A stretch of DNA of 16,462 bases from an uncultured Bacilli bacterium (GCA_947632495.1 CANRPL010000030.1:1-16462), one strand, 5' to 3'. Counted from the first letter of the stretch, positions 1 through 8,911 are shown. Numbers and translations are program-made. The notes: generated from the letters alone by a model not told the origin.

Positions 1-45
1 ATGTGGATTTTGACGTACAAATTCTTTAAAATCTTCCTTTGCCAT
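1..45 (-). CDS. YlbD-like putative spore coat protein, N-terminal fragment
   Basis: Only the first 15 codons are in the window; the gene leaves at the left edge. The peptide is MAKEDFKEFVRQNPH. The FKEFVxxNPH pattern resembles the start of the YlbD-type coat protein family (FKxFVkxHP), which in Bacillus belongs to the ylb cluster together with ylbJ and ylbL, both also in this window. The start is supported by AGGTG at 51-55, five bases upstream of ATG. It lies downstream of the GH25 gene and its terminator, with a candidate -10 box in between. Fifteen residues are too few for a firm call; any small protein with a KEFV helix is possible. Confidence 0.45.
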   Translation of the reverse strand, partial: MAKEDFKEFVRQNPH

Positions 46-60
46 CCTATCACCTATATT

Positions 61-66
61 ATTATA
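61..66 (-). promoter_or_regulatory. Candidate -10 box for the YlbD-like gene
   Basis: TATAAT on the minus strand, 15 nt before the ATG at 45, just after the T-run of the GH25 terminator. The hexamer 17 nt upstream (GTCAAA, 84-89) is a poor -35, so this is weak unless aided by an activator or another sigma factor. The spacing matches the other unit-first genes here. Confidence 0.35.
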
Positions 67-70
67 TGAA

Positions 71-98
71 AAAAAGATAGTTATTTGACTATCTTTTT
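71..98 (-). terminator. Rho-independent terminator after the GH25 gene
   Basis: Perfect 11-bp stem (71-81 with 88-98), 6-nt loop, with T residues continuing on the minus strand. It overlaps the GH25 stop codon (97-99) by two bases. It should end the four-gene unit that starts near 6288. The stem core AGATAGT/ACTATCT resembles the terminator at 14562-14591. Confidence 0.8.
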
Positions 99-1299
99 AT
101 TCGTATAAAATATCGACATCAACATTACCATTAACACCAGCAACCGAACCATTACTGCATATTTGCCACATAAGATATTTTTCTTGATAGTTAGTTTTAG
201 ATGTATAATGCGCTAACCAAGTATCATATTTAGTTGGAAGCCACATGTTTTCAAGATAGGTTTTACTACCATATAGCATACCTTCATAACCCGCTTCTTT
301 CATTTGATCTAAAAAGGTTTCAGCAATATGTGTTAAATCATAGAAGCTTACTTCATATTCATTGAAGTTTGACCAATCTTCCCAATCAAAAGCAATCGGT
401 AAATCAAATTGATAACCATCGATATTTTCTAAAATAAAGTCAGCATCTCTTTTAGCATGTTCTACACTATCAGCATAAGAGAAGAAATAGCCACCAACGT
501 CTAGACCATTTTTTTTAGCTTCTTCATAATTTGTTTTAAAATAGCTATCTAGGACATATTCCCCATTAGTACCTCTAGATGTTCCAATTCTAATAATAAC
601 AAATTCAATACCAGCTTGTTTTACTTTAGCGTAGTCAATTTTACCTTGCCAACTAGAGACATCAATTCCAATTTTGGTCTTATCAGTTTTATGTTTTTTA
701 ATAATGTCCGCAATTGGTATTTTAGTTCCTGAACTAGGTGTTGAAGTAGAAGATTTAGTCTTATCATAAACAATTAAAGTAAATGGTACTGATGAAGTAT
801 TGCCACTTTTATCAGTTGCTTTAAAAGTAACCGGATAATTACCTACTTTGTTAATATCATAGTCACCTTCAATATAACAATGTGGTTTATTATCAGCGTT
901 ATCGCCACACAAAATATTATCGATAAAATTCTTATTACCCTTTTTGACACGATATGAACCACTTAACCAAATTAAAGGAGGCTCATCATCGACAACATTA
1001 ATCGCAAAAGGATATTCTTTAATTTCACCTTTACGATCATAATATTCTAAAGTTACTGTATTTTCTCCAGCTTTCGTCGTATCGACTTTATCATCAATAA
1101 ATTTTACATCACTATCTTCGATAAAATTGGACTTTTTAGCATCCGCTAAAAATGGTACATCACGATTTTCTTTCAAAATAAATTTAGGAGCTGGATCAAT
1201 ACTAGGTTCTTTTTCCTTCTTATTTAATACTATCAAAAGGCCACAACTAACACCTATGATAAATAGTATAATGATAATAATAATGACATGTTTTTTCAT
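97..1299 (-). CDS. Membrane-anchored GH25 muramidase with Ig-like domains
   Basis: A 400-aa cell-wall hydrolase. Residues 5-25 form one hydrophobic segment after MKKH; GVSC at 16-19 does not fit a lipobox, so I read it as a membrane anchor. Residues about 38-180 hold two Ig-like modules of the bacterial surface/DUF5011 type (TKAGENTVTLEY; VGNYPVTFKATDKSGN). A Ser/Thr-rich linker at 181-193 leads to the GH25 domain (about 208-400): IGIDVSSWQG with Asp213, FDWED with Asp305 and Glu307, and the terminal NVDVDILYE. The family cleaves the MurNAc-GlcNAc bond of peptidoglycan, so an extracytoplasmic role in wall remodelling is expected. Its ATG overlaps the upstream gene's TGA (ATGA), with GGGGAG at 1309-1314. 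Cys131 and Cys141 might form a disulfide. The GH25 call is firm; the physiological role is inferred. Confidence 0.9.
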   Translation of the reverse strand: MKKHVIIIIIILFIIGVSCGLLIVLNKKEKEPSIDPAPKFILKENRDVPFLADAKKSNFIEDSDVKFIDDKVDTTKAGENTVTLEYYDRKGEIKEYPFAINVVDDEPPLIWLSGSYRVKKGNKNFIDNILCGDNADNKPHCYIEGDYDINKVGNYPVTFKATDKSGNTSSVPFTLIVYDKTKSSTSTPSSGTKIPIADIIKKHKTDKTKIGIDVSSWQGKIDYAKVKQAGIEFVIIRIGTSRGTNGEYVLDSYFKTNYEEAKKNGLDVGGYFFSYADSVEHAKRDADFILENIDGYQFDLPIAFDWEDWSNFNEYEVSFYDLTHIAETFLDQMKEAGYEGMLYGSKTYLENMWLPTKYDTWLAHYTSKTNYQEKYLMWQICSNGSVAGVNGNVDVDILYE

Positions 1300-2888
1300 T
1301 TATTCACTCTCCCCAAATGGTATAACTGCGCGATGAATTCTGCCGTCTTCATACCATCAATAGCAGCACTCGTAATTCCACCAGCATACCCTGCTCCTTC
1401 ACCACATGGATAGATACCCATGATTGAGCTTTCGCCTTTTTCATTACGAATCATTCTAACGGGTGAAGAAGTTCGACTTTCAACAGCCGATAAAATGGTA
1501 TCATCATTAGCAAAGCCTTTAATTTGACTATCAAAATGAAGAATAGCTTCCTTTAAAGAATCATTGATGAATGATGGAAATAATTCATTTAAATTAGTAA
1601 GATGATAATGTCCTTTAAATTTTGGATTAATTGTTCCAAGTTTTTGCGAAGGTAAATCATTAAGATAATCTTTAAACAATTGTGTTGGAATTTTACCCAT
1701 TCCCATTTGATAAGCTTTTTGTTCTAATTCTTCTTGAAAAGTTATTCCCGCTAAAGGTTCATTGCCATAATCTCTAGGATTTACTGTAACAATAATGGCG
1801 CTATTGGCGTTACCGCTATCTCTTTTACTATAACTCATACCATTGATAGCGAGTTTCCTATCTTCTGATGAAGCATTGATAACATATCCACCAGGACACA
1901 TACAAAAGCTATATACCCCACGGCCGTTAGAGGCTTTATATGTCAATTTATATGAAGCTGGATCCAGTGGAAGATCACTTCTTCCATATTGATTTTGATC
2001 AATTAATTTTTGGGAATGCTGTAAACGAATGCCGACAGCAAAAGCTTTAGCTTCCATAGGTAAATGACGAAGTTCTAACATTCTTAATGTATCACGAGCA
2101 CTATGACCTAAAGCTAAAACTAAAATATCTGTTTCAATTGTTTCATGGTGATTTATTTCAATAGCTCTTATCGCATTATCTTTAACAATAATATCCGTTA
2201 ATGTCGTATTAAATAAAACATCCCCACCCATATCTATAATCGCTTCACGCATTTTAGAAACAATTAAACATAGTTTATCAGTACCAAGATGAGGTTTATT
2301 TTCATAGAGGATTTTTTCATCAGCGCCAAACTTAACAAACGTATTAAAGATAAAATGTTTACGATTAGCGCTATCTTTAACATTTGAAACAAGTTTACCA
2401 TCTGAGAAAGTTCCGGCTCCACCTTCACCAAATTGAACATTAGAATTTGGTTTTAATGCACCCGTCTCCCAAAAGGTACTAACACTTTTAGTTCTTTCTT
2501 CGACGCATTCACCACGTTCAATTAATATGGGCTTATAACCATTTAGTGCTAAAAGGTAACCACAAAATAATCCAGCTGGGCCCATTCCAACAATGATAGG
2601 TCTTTTCATTAAAACTTTATCTCCTGAAGGAGGAAAAACATATTCCATAGAAGGCGCTAAAAAGATATCATCATTTTTTACTTTAGCTAATACTTCTTTT
2701 TCTTTATCAACCATTACATCAACCGTGTATACGAAATACAAATTAGGTTTATGACGAGCATCTAAAGATTTACTAACAATATTTATTTTCTTAAGATCAG
2801 TTTCACGTAAATGAAGCAATTTAGAACATTTCTTACTTAATTTATCTTCCTCTGTTAGGGGAATTTTTATTTGTCTAATTCTTATCAT
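1296..2888 (-). CDS. FAD-dependent dehydrogenase, COG2509 type
   Basis: A 530-aa flavoprotein of the uncharacterised COG2509 group. An N-terminal region of about 95 residues precedes the dinucleotide-binding fold VGMGPAGLFCG (100-110) with ILIERG at the end of the second strand. The family signature FGEGGAGTFSDGKL is at 153-166, and the C-terminal FAD motif GEGAGYAGGITSAAIDG at 496-512. Members are predicted soluble NAD(P)/FAD oxidoreductases with no settled substrate. I place the start at 2888, not at the ATG 21 bases upstream, because AGAGGT (2893-2898) sits 4 nt before it. The gene overlaps the end of the preceding flavoprotein gene by 14 nt and the GH25 start by 4 nt, so it is internal to the operon and probably translationally coupled. 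The family call is firm; the reaction is unknown. Confidence 0.85.
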   Translation of the reverse strand: MIRIRQIKIPLTEEDKLSKKCSKLLHLRETDLKKINIVSKSLDARHKPNLYFVYTVDVMVDKEKEVLAKVKNDDIFLAPSMEYVFPPSGDKVLMKRPIIVGMGPAGLFCGYLLALNGYKPILIERGECVEERTKSVSTFWETGALKPNSNVQFGEGGAGTFSDGKLVSNVKDSANRKHFIFNTFVKFGADEKILYENKPHLGTDKLCLIVSKMREAIIDMGGDVLFNTTLTDIIVKDNAIRAIEINHHETIETDILVLALGHSARDTLRMLELRHLPMEAKAFAVGIRLQHSQKLIDQNQYGRSDLPLDPASYKLTYKASNGRGVYSFCMCPGGYVINASSEDRKLAINGMSYSKRDSGNANSAIIVTVNPRDYGNEPLAGITFQEELEQKAYQMGMGKIPTQLFKDYLNDLPSQKLGTINPKFKGHYHLTNLNELFPSFINDSLKEAILHFDSQIKGFANDDTILSAVESRTSSPVRMIRNEKGESSIMGIYPCGEGAGYAGGITSAAIDGMKTAEFIAQLYHLGRVNK

Positions 2889-4092
2889 ATTTACCTCTAA
2901 TATCATCACTAGCTAAAAGAGCTGATAACCAGGCAAAGCCTAAATTATATCCTCCACAATCACCATCGACATCTAACGTTTCACCAATGATATACAAGTT
3001 CTTTTGCTTTAATGAAGCAAAAGTATTAATATCTATTTCATCTAGTGGAATACCACCAGAACATACTTGGGCATTCATAAAATCATTATAGCCATTAATT
3101 GTTACTGGAAGCTCTACAAAGTCATTAAATAGTTTTTCTTTATCTAATAAAGATAAGGTTTTAACGTCATTTTTTATGTGATGTTTTTTAAATAACATAT
3201 TAGTAATCTTATAATTTAACATACCATCAAAAAGCTCATTTAAAGAATAATTAGGTAAGGTTTCTTCCCTTTTGGTCATGTAGGTCATAATATCTTCTTT
3301 TAAATATGGAAGGAAGTTTATTTTAATTTGTACTTTTTTATCTAAAGATAAAGTTCTAATAGCTAAACTGCTAAGATTAAAGACACAAATACCACTAATA
3401 CCATAATCAGTTAATTGAATTTCTCCCATTTCTTCTCTTACTTTTTCTTCATCAATATAAAGTGTAAGCTTAACATCACATCTAACACCAGCCCAATCTT
3501 TACCATAATTTTCCTCAATATGTAAACCCGTTAAAGCTGGTAAAGGTGTAATAAGATGATGATTAAAAGAAGTGGCAAGCTGATAACCCATCCCGGTTGA
3601 TCCAGTATTAGGATAAGCTTTAGAACCGAGCGCTAAAACAAGGATATCAGCTTCCTTTATTCCCTTACTCGTCGTTAAATAAAATTTATCATGGTATTCT
3701 ACTTTTGTAACTTCTGTATCATTCTCAACATGGATATTACCCTTTTCTATTTTCTTAAGTAAAGATGTATGAAGTGTTACCGCTTGATTAGAAAAAGGAT
3801 AATAATAACCATTTGTTATTTTAGGTACAACCCCTATCTGACTAAAGAAAGATAATACCTTCTCTTTATTTTTATCAGTTATTATTTGCTCTAATAATTG
3901 ATGATGTGCACTATGATAATGACAAGCCTTAAAATCATCATTAAAATAATTAGCTCGACCATTACCTGTCAACAATAATTTTTTACCATTCTTATTATTT
4001 TTTTCAACAAGTGTAACATCTAAATTAGTATCACTTAAACTAGCCGCTAAAGCCATACCGCTAGCGCCACCACCGATAATAACAATTTTCAT
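2875..4092 (-). CDS. HI0933/BaiN-family flavoprotein (NAD(P)/FAD-dependent oxidoreductase)
   Basis: A 405-aa flavoprotein. It has the FAD-binding GGGASGMALA at 7-16 and the acidic residue Glu30 closing the second strand (VTLVEKN). LLLTGNGRAN is at 39-48, where the family usually has GNGRCN, so here Cys is Ala. CSGGIPLDEID and the C-terminal GETLDVDGDCGGYNLGFAW (370-388) are hallmarks of the HI0933-like family. BaiN, from bile-acid 7-dehydroxylating clostridia, belongs to this family, but most members have no proven substrate and nothing here points to bile acids. The start at 4092 is chosen because AAGGAG (4100-4105) lies 7 nt upstream and overlaps the previous gene's stop codon; a longer reading frame to 4227 would run far into that gene. 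The gap to the upstream stop is 4 nt, implying coupled translation. A second, distantly related flavoprotein follows at once. Confidence 0.88.
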   Translation of the reverse strand: MKIVIIGGGASGMALAASLSDTNLDVTLVEKNNKNGKKLLLTGNGRANYFNDDFKACHYHSAHHQLLEQIITDKNKEKVLSFFSQIGVVPKITNGYYYPFSNQAVTLHTSLLKKIEKGNIHVENDTEVTKVEYHDKFYLTTSKGIKEADILVLALGSKAYPNTGSTGMGYQLATSFNHHLITPLPALTGLHIEENYGKDWAGVRCDVKLTLYIDEEKVREEMGEIQLTDYGISGICVFNLSSLAIRTLSLDKKVQIKINFLPYLKEDIMTYMTKREETLPNYSLNELFDGMLNYKITNMLFKKHHIKNDVKTLSLLDKEKLFNDFVELPVTINGYNDFMNAQVCSGGIPLDEIDINTFASLKQKNLYIIGETLDVDGDCGGYNLGFAWLSALLASDDIRGKYDKN

Positions 4093-4096
4093 TATC

Positions 4097-6277
4097 TCAC
4101 TCCTTAAGTAAATCTCTTTTATATTCATAGACAAGTTTAGTCTTACCCTCTGATATGATATATTCATTATCATTATTATAGTCGAAATAATCATCTCGTT
4201 TGCAAGAATAATATTTTGTCTTAACAACTAATATAGGTATTTGTAATTTAATGGCTAAAGCTATATCCTCATCAGTTACTTCATCAAAACAATATAAATA
4301 ATCTGGTTTTAATGGTTCATATTTAACATTAGGATCAAATAAAACATCAGATACCTCTTGATATAATATTTCATTATAACGACGTGTACGTTCAGTTAAC
4401 ATTGAGGAAGTACATATTTCATTAATTTTATTCGTACCGATACCATTGGAAAAATAAATAGAATAAGAATCAGCATGATAGACATGAGCGACACGTTTAG
4501 GATTTAAATAACTATATCCGAAAGTGACATATTTATTAACAGAACGGACAGTTTCTAATTTTTGATCACTCGTTAAAGATATGGATGAACCCACAGGACA
4601 TGATAAACCATCTAATGGGTTACGTAAAAAGATATCGGTAAAATTATCTTGGAGTGAAGTATCAGATAAAGCCTCACTCCTACTAATAGATGTAACATGA
4701 ATATAAGCATAAAATGGTTCCCCATTAAGTTCATAAATATCAACACCAGCCCTATTACTTTCATCTTTACAGTATAAAGGACTAGTAGGACATGGTTTAA
4801 AGACTGATTGGTTCATATCATCATAAGCTAAAATACGAGCTTCAATAAAATCATCATAAAATAGACTAGCATAGTTAACCTGTGCCGAAAAAGAATGATA
4901 GAAAGCTACCTGTTCTTCTCTTGACATATCACTAAAAGAAACTATTTTTTCATATCTTTGAAGACGGTTGATAAGAGTAGAAGAAAGTTTATGCGTTTTA
5001 GCATATTCAGCATAAAAGGTAATCAAACTACGAACATTAATTAGAAAATTATAGGCAATATCTTTATAGTAACGATCAATTAATATTTCATGAAAGCGTC
5101 TAGTTGAAGCACGATATAAAATTTCATATAATTTTTCCTTTGACTGATCATTTTTAAGCCAATCACGAAGTTCTTTTTGGGTATGAATATTTTCATCACT
5201 AGGAAAAGATGATAACATGTCTGGATGATGATAATAAAAAGCATATTCTGGAAGTAAATCATCATTAAAAGCAAGAACATTTACTCTTTGGTCATAATAT
5301 TTTTCACGTTCATGTTCTAAAAAAGCATCATTAAAATCACCATCATAAATCAACTCATCATCTAAATACTTTCGTTCATCATCATCAAGTTCCAAAGGAA
5401 GGCCTTGTTCTTGATAGTAATCGAAACAATGATTAAGAAAAGATTTCTTTCTCTTACGAAAGGTATTATATGAATGGTTAACTAAAGTATCCGTTAAAAA
5501 ACGGTAGCTATTGGGATTAGCGATTGTTGTTAAAGAATGAATGAACAATTTATTAGTACTTAAATTATTAGGTACCGTTAAACCACTTTTAATATAATAA
5601 GTTATATCCTCTATAGGTAAGCTAGCAAAATAACTTTGAAAAGGTTCAACCATTATTAATTTTGTAACTACGGTATCAGCTAATTTGAAAAAGATATCTG
5701 TCTTCTGAATTAATTCATAAAAAGCATTTATACCAATATGCTTAATAATTTGCCACTGATTATATTCATTTAAATAAGTAATTAAATGTAAATAATTAGA
5801 TTTATTACTAATAATATAATCGAAAAGCGCAACGACAGTTGCTGATGGTAATGGCTCAATAAGACTTCTTACAACATCTAGTTTTTCAATTAATAAATGA
5901 GTTAATGGTGATACTGTTATTAATTTTTCAAAATAAGGATTAGAACATGTTAGGATTATTTGAACAATAACATCACAGTATTTAGATTCTTTAATTAGAT
6001 TAACGGTTTCATCAGTAAAGAAAATAGTTAAATCACAAAAAGACATATCATTTAATAAACTATTTAATAAAGATGATTGATTATAATATAAACTCCCACT
6101 AGTAAATAATCTTTTTTGAATCTTTTTTTGGCATAGCAAAAACATTCTTCGTGATGAATCTAAAGACAATAAATAGCGGAGTGACATATTATTAAAAGCA
6201 TTTAATAAGTTATCATCCGATAATTTATTTAAATATTCACTATACCAATTATTCTGTGAAGGTAATAGTTCTTGCAT
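4097..6277 (-). CDS. Unrecognised 726-aa protein: helical N-terminus, alpha/beta C-terminus
   Basis: I cannot assign a function. Residues about 1-270 look helical and leucine-rich, perhaps as tandem helix pairs. Residues 296-319 are strongly acidic (LDDDERKYLDDEL). About 370-480 look helical again. The C-terminal part (about 500-726) reads as alternating strands and helices, with IYELNGEPFYAYIHV near 514-528, GYSYL, RYNEI (633-637), KPDYLYCFDE (657-666) and IPILVVKTKYY (680-690). No signal peptide or membrane segment is evident, so it is probably cytoplasmic. From memory only, uncharacterised proteins of gut Firmicutes share the LNGEPF...RYNEI...KPDY...IPI layout. The start at 6277 is set by AGGTGA (6283-6288), 5 nt upstream; the ATG at 6304 lies inside the likely -10 element. 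It is first in a unit with two flavoproteins and a muramidase. Tyr and Asn are abundant. Confidence 0.75.
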   Translation of the reverse strand: MQELLPSQNNWYSEYLNKLSDDNLLNAFNNMSLRYLLSLDSSRRMFLLCQKKIQKRLFTSGSLYYNQSSLLNSLLNDMSFCDLTIFFTDETVNLIKESKYCDVIVQIILTCSNPYFEKLITVSPLTHLLIEKLDVVRSLIEPLPSATVVALFDYIISNKSNYLHLITYLNEYNQWQIIKHIGINAFYELIQKTDIFFKLADTVVTKLIMVEPFQSYFASLPIEDITYYIKSGLTVPNNLSTNKLFIHSLTTIANPNSYRFLTDTLVNHSYNTFRKRKKSFLNHCFDYYQEQGLPLELDDDERKYLDDELIYDGDFNDAFLEHEREKYYDQRVNVLAFNDDLLPEYAFYYHHPDMLSSFPSDENIHTQKELRDWLKNDQSKEKLYEILYRASTRRFHEILIDRYYKDIAYNFLINVRSLITFYAEYAKTHKLSSTLINRLQRYEKIVSFSDMSREEQVAFYHSFSAQVNYASLFYDDFIEARILAYDDMNQSVFKPCPTSPLYCKDESNRAGVDIYELNGEPFYAYIHVTSISRSEALSDTSLQDNFTDIFLRNPLDGLSCPVGSSISLTSDQKLETVRSVNKYVTFGYSYLNPKRVAHVYHADSYSIYFSNGIGTNKINEICTSSMLTERTRRYNEILYQEVSDVLFDPNVKYEPLKPDYLYCFDEVTDEDIALAIKLQIPILVVKTKYYSCKRDDYFDYNNDNEYIISEGKTKLVYEYKRDLLKE

Positions 6278-6294
6278 GTTTTTCACCTGATAGT

Positions 6295-6303
6295 AGTATA
6301 ACA
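6295..6303 (-). promoter_or_regulatory. Extended -10 promoter for the 726-aa protein unit
   Basis: Minus-strand TGTTATACT is a TG-n-TATACT extended -10 with no good -35, because the parC terminator occupies that position. Predicted transcription starts near 6288, at the first base of the AGGTGA ribosome-binding site, leaving a leader of about 11 nt. Confidence 0.55.
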
Positions 6304-6304
6304 T

Positions 6305-6336
6305 AAATAATAAAAAAGTGATTAAAAATCACTTTT
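6305..6336 (-). terminator. Terminator after parC
   Basis: A perfect 10-bp stem (6314-6323 with 6327-6336) with a 3-nt loop and a T-rich tail on the minus strand. The stem overlaps the parC stop codon (6335-6337). It separates topoisomerase IV from the four-gene unit downstream. Confidence 0.75.
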
Positions 6337-8902
6337 AAATATTAAAATTATCCAAGAAGTCATCAATTGTCATAATTCTTTCATCAATTCGCTCTAAAGA
6401 GACTTCTTTGGGCTGATCTTTTTCTTTTGTCTTTTCCAATTTCACTTCCTCTATTACTGGTTCTTCCTTTGCTTGAAGTGGATTTTCTAGTTCTTTTTTG
6501 ATGAAGACATCAAGTAAAGCTTGTTTAGTAAACTGACTACCAGTACTATAACGATCAGCAATTGGAAGCTCAGTTGGTTTTAATTCAATAAAATCATCTT
6601 TAGTCTTATATACTAACATTTCTTTATGATCATTAATGAACATTTTAACAATATAGTATGGATTAGTTTTAACATCACGAATAGCTAAAACCCCTTTACG
6701 AGCACGACTAGTAAACTCAAATTCACTTAATTTAACCCGTTTACCTGTTCCTTTAGAAGTTATAAGCGTTACCATCTCTTCACTAGCGAATGTTGCAGCA
6801 CCGATAACTTGATCATTTTTTAAAGAGATAGCTTTTACACCAGCACTTCGTAATCCTGTAGAAGGCACTTCATCTAGTGTATATTTTAAAGCATAACCAT
6901 TGTGCGTAACTATCATAAGATATGGATAACCTTTAGTATCAACACTAACAACTGTATCATTATCTTTTAATTTCATACAAGTAATTGGTTTAGTATATCT
7001 TTGAACTTTAAACTCTGATAATGGTGTCTTTTTAACCATACCATTAGCACTAAAGAGCGTAACAAAGCGATTAGTTTCAAAGTTTGTAACTGGTAAAGCA
7101 GCAACAATATTTTCATCAGAACTCATCTTAATAATATTACTGATATGTTTACCTAAATCTTTCCATTTTAAATCAGGTATCTCATAGACAGGTACATATA
7201 AATAATTACCTAAATCGGTAAACATTAAGATAGTATCCATCGTATTTAATTGATATAGACCAATTAAATAGTCTCCCTCTTTAACAACCGGCTTATCATC
7301 ACTAGCTGAATAGCTACGTAAAGATACACGTTTAACATAACCTTCATTAGTTACAGTCACAATAACATCTTCTTTAGGAATCATTGCGATCGTATCAACT
7401 TTAACTTCCGTTATCTCATCATGAATTTCTGTCTTGCGTGGTGTTGCATAATTATTTTTAACTTGACGTAACTCTTCTTTCATAACACTCTTTAAACGAT
7501 TCTCATCAGATAATATTTCCTCTAGACTCTTAATTAATAATAATAGATTTTTATGTTCTTCTTCTAATGTTGCTACATCAGTATTAGTTAAACGATATAA
7601 TTGTAATTCAACAATCGCTGTCGCTTGTTCTTGAGTAAATTCATATTCTTTAACTAAATTATTGATAGCGTCACTTTTATTTTTACTAGAACGAATTGTA
7701 TGAATTACTTCGTCTAGAATATCTAAAGCCTTAATTAAACCTTCAACAATATGCATTCTAGCTTTAGCATGTTCTAAATCAAATTTAGTTCTTCTTGTTA
7801 TTACTTCTCTTTGATGACGAATATAAGCATCGATGATATCAATAACACCAACTACCATTGGTCTACGATTGACAATCGCTACCATATTGTATGAATAGCT
7901 AATTTGTAATTCAGTATTTTTAAATAAATAATTAAGAATAATGTCAACATCAGCATCTTTACGAAGATCTAATACGATACGAACAGCTTCTTCACGATCA
8001 GACTCATCTCTTACTTCAATTAAACCATCTAATTTTTTATTATAAATAATATCCGCAATCTTCTTAACTAATTCCTTTTTGTTTACTTCAAAAGGAATGT
8101 TATGAATAATAACTTGTTTTTTACCCTTTTCATCAACTATTTCATATTTAGAGCGGACAACAATTTTACCACGACCAGTTGCTAAGGCTTCAGATATTTG
8201 TTTAGCGCCTTCGACAATACCACCCGTTGGAAAATCAGGCCCTTTGATAATATCTAAAATAGTATCAATACGACAATTAGGACTATCAATACGTTTAATA
8301 GTGGCATCGATAACCTCACCCAGATTATGGGGAGGAATTTCGGTTGCATAACCAGCACTTATGCCTTTTGAACCATTAACTAATAAATTAGGATATTTAG
8401 CTGGTAAGACTGTTGGTTCATATAATGTATCATCAAAGTTAGGTGCCCATTCAATAGTATCTTTATCAATATCTTTTAATAATTCACCACATATTTTAGA
8501 AAGACGAGCTTCCGTATAACGCATGGCTGCTGGACCATCACCATCCATGGAACCATTATTACCATGCATATCGATATAACATTCATTTTGTTTCCACCAT
8601 TGACTCATATGAACTAAAGCTTCATAGATACTTGAATCACCATGTGGATGATAGTGACCCATGACATTACCAACAGCCGTAGCTGATTTCTTATGAGGAC
8701 GATCATAAGTGTTATGATCTCTAAACATAGCATATAATATACGTCTTTGAACAGGTTTTAAACCATCACGGACATCAGGAATAGCACGATTTTGAATAAT
8801 GTCTTTAGCGTATTGACCGAAACGTTCACCCATTATCTCTTCTAAAGTATAATCATAAATTTTTCCTAAAACGACTTGTGTATCATCTTGTTTCTTCTTC
8901 AT
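6335..8902 (-). CDS. parC: DNA topoisomerase IV subunit A (ParC)
   Basis: An 855-aa type IIA topoisomerase breakage-rejoining subunit. With ParE it decatenates replicated chromosomes and relaxes supercoils. The winged-helix/tower region starts with RFGQYAKDIIQNRAIPDVRD; the active-site Tyr129 lies in AAMRYTEARLS. The quinolone-resistance region reads HPHGDSSIYEA, with Ser90 and Glu94 matching E. coli ParC Ser80 and Glu84, the susceptible-type residues. A beta-pinwheel domain covers about 500-790, with only a degenerate GyrA-box-like segment (RARKGVLAI). This, and the pairing with parE, favours ParC over GyrA. The final 60 or so residues are a charged tail ending IDDFLDNFNI, making the protein longer than the roughly 800 aa usual in Bacillus. 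TAGGAG includes the parE stop and lies 6 nt before the ATG, so translation is coupled. Confidence 0.95.
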   Translation of the reverse strand: MKKKQDDTQVVLGKIYDYTLEEIMGERFGQYAKDIIQNRAIPDVRDGLKPVQRRILYAMFRDHNTYDRPHKKSATAVGNVMGHYHPHGDSSIYEALVHMSQWWKQNECYIDMHGNNGSMDGDGPAAMRYTEARLSKICGELLKDIDKDTIEWAPNFDDTLYEPTVLPAKYPNLLVNGSKGISAGYATEIPPHNLGEVIDATIKRIDSPNCRIDTILDIIKGPDFPTGGIVEGAKQISEALATGRGKIVVRSKYEIVDEKGKKQVIIHNIPFEVNKKELVKKIADIIYNKKLDGLIEVRDESDREEAVRIVLDLRKDADVDIILNYLFKNTELQISYSYNMVAIVNRRPMVVGVIDIIDAYIRHQREVITRRTKFDLEHAKARMHIVEGLIKALDILDEVIHTIRSSKNKSDAINNLVKEYEFTQEQATAIVELQLYRLTNTDVATLEEEHKNLLLLIKSLEEILSDENRLKSVMKEELRQVKNNYATPRKTEIHDEITEVKVDTIAMIPKEDVIVTVTNEGYVKRVSLRSYSASDDKPVVKEGDYLIGLYQLNTMDTILMFTDLGNYLYVPVYEIPDLKWKDLGKHISNIIKMSSDENIVAALPVTNFETNRFVTLFSANGMVKKTPLSEFKVQRYTKPITCMKLKDNDTVVSVDTKGYPYLMIVTHNGYALKYTLDEVPSTGLRSAGVKAISLKNDQVIGAATFASEEMVTLITSKGTGKRVKLSEFEFTSRARKGVLAIRDVKTNPYYIVKMFINDHKEMLVYKTKDDFIELKPTELPIADRYSTGSQFTKQALLDVFIKKELENPLQAKEEPVIEEVKLEKTKEKDQPKEVSLERIDERIMTIDDFLDNFNI

Positions 8903-8911
8903 AATTCACTC

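Noticed and set aside
142..176. GH25 gene product as a lipoprotein through GVSC at residues 16-19
   Set aside because: The -3 position is Gly rather than Leu/Val/Ile and hydrophobic residues continue after the Cys, which fits an uncleaved membrane anchor.
2875..4092. Bile-acid metabolism gene (baiN) by name
   Set aside because: The family match is to HI0933-like flavoproteins broadly; no other bai gene is present and one usual motif residue differs (GNGRAN for GNGRCN), so no substrate is assigned.
4097..4099. Mycoplasma-type code with TGA as tryptophan
   Set aside because: TGA ends the 726-aa gene and the COG2509 gene exactly where the next start is coupled, and tryptophans in conserved motifs use TGG.
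4093..4227. N-terminal extension of the BaiN-like flavoprotein to 4227
   Set aside because: It would overlap the 726-aa gene by more than 100 bases and precede the Rossmann motif by 45 unrelated residues; AAGGAG supports 4092.
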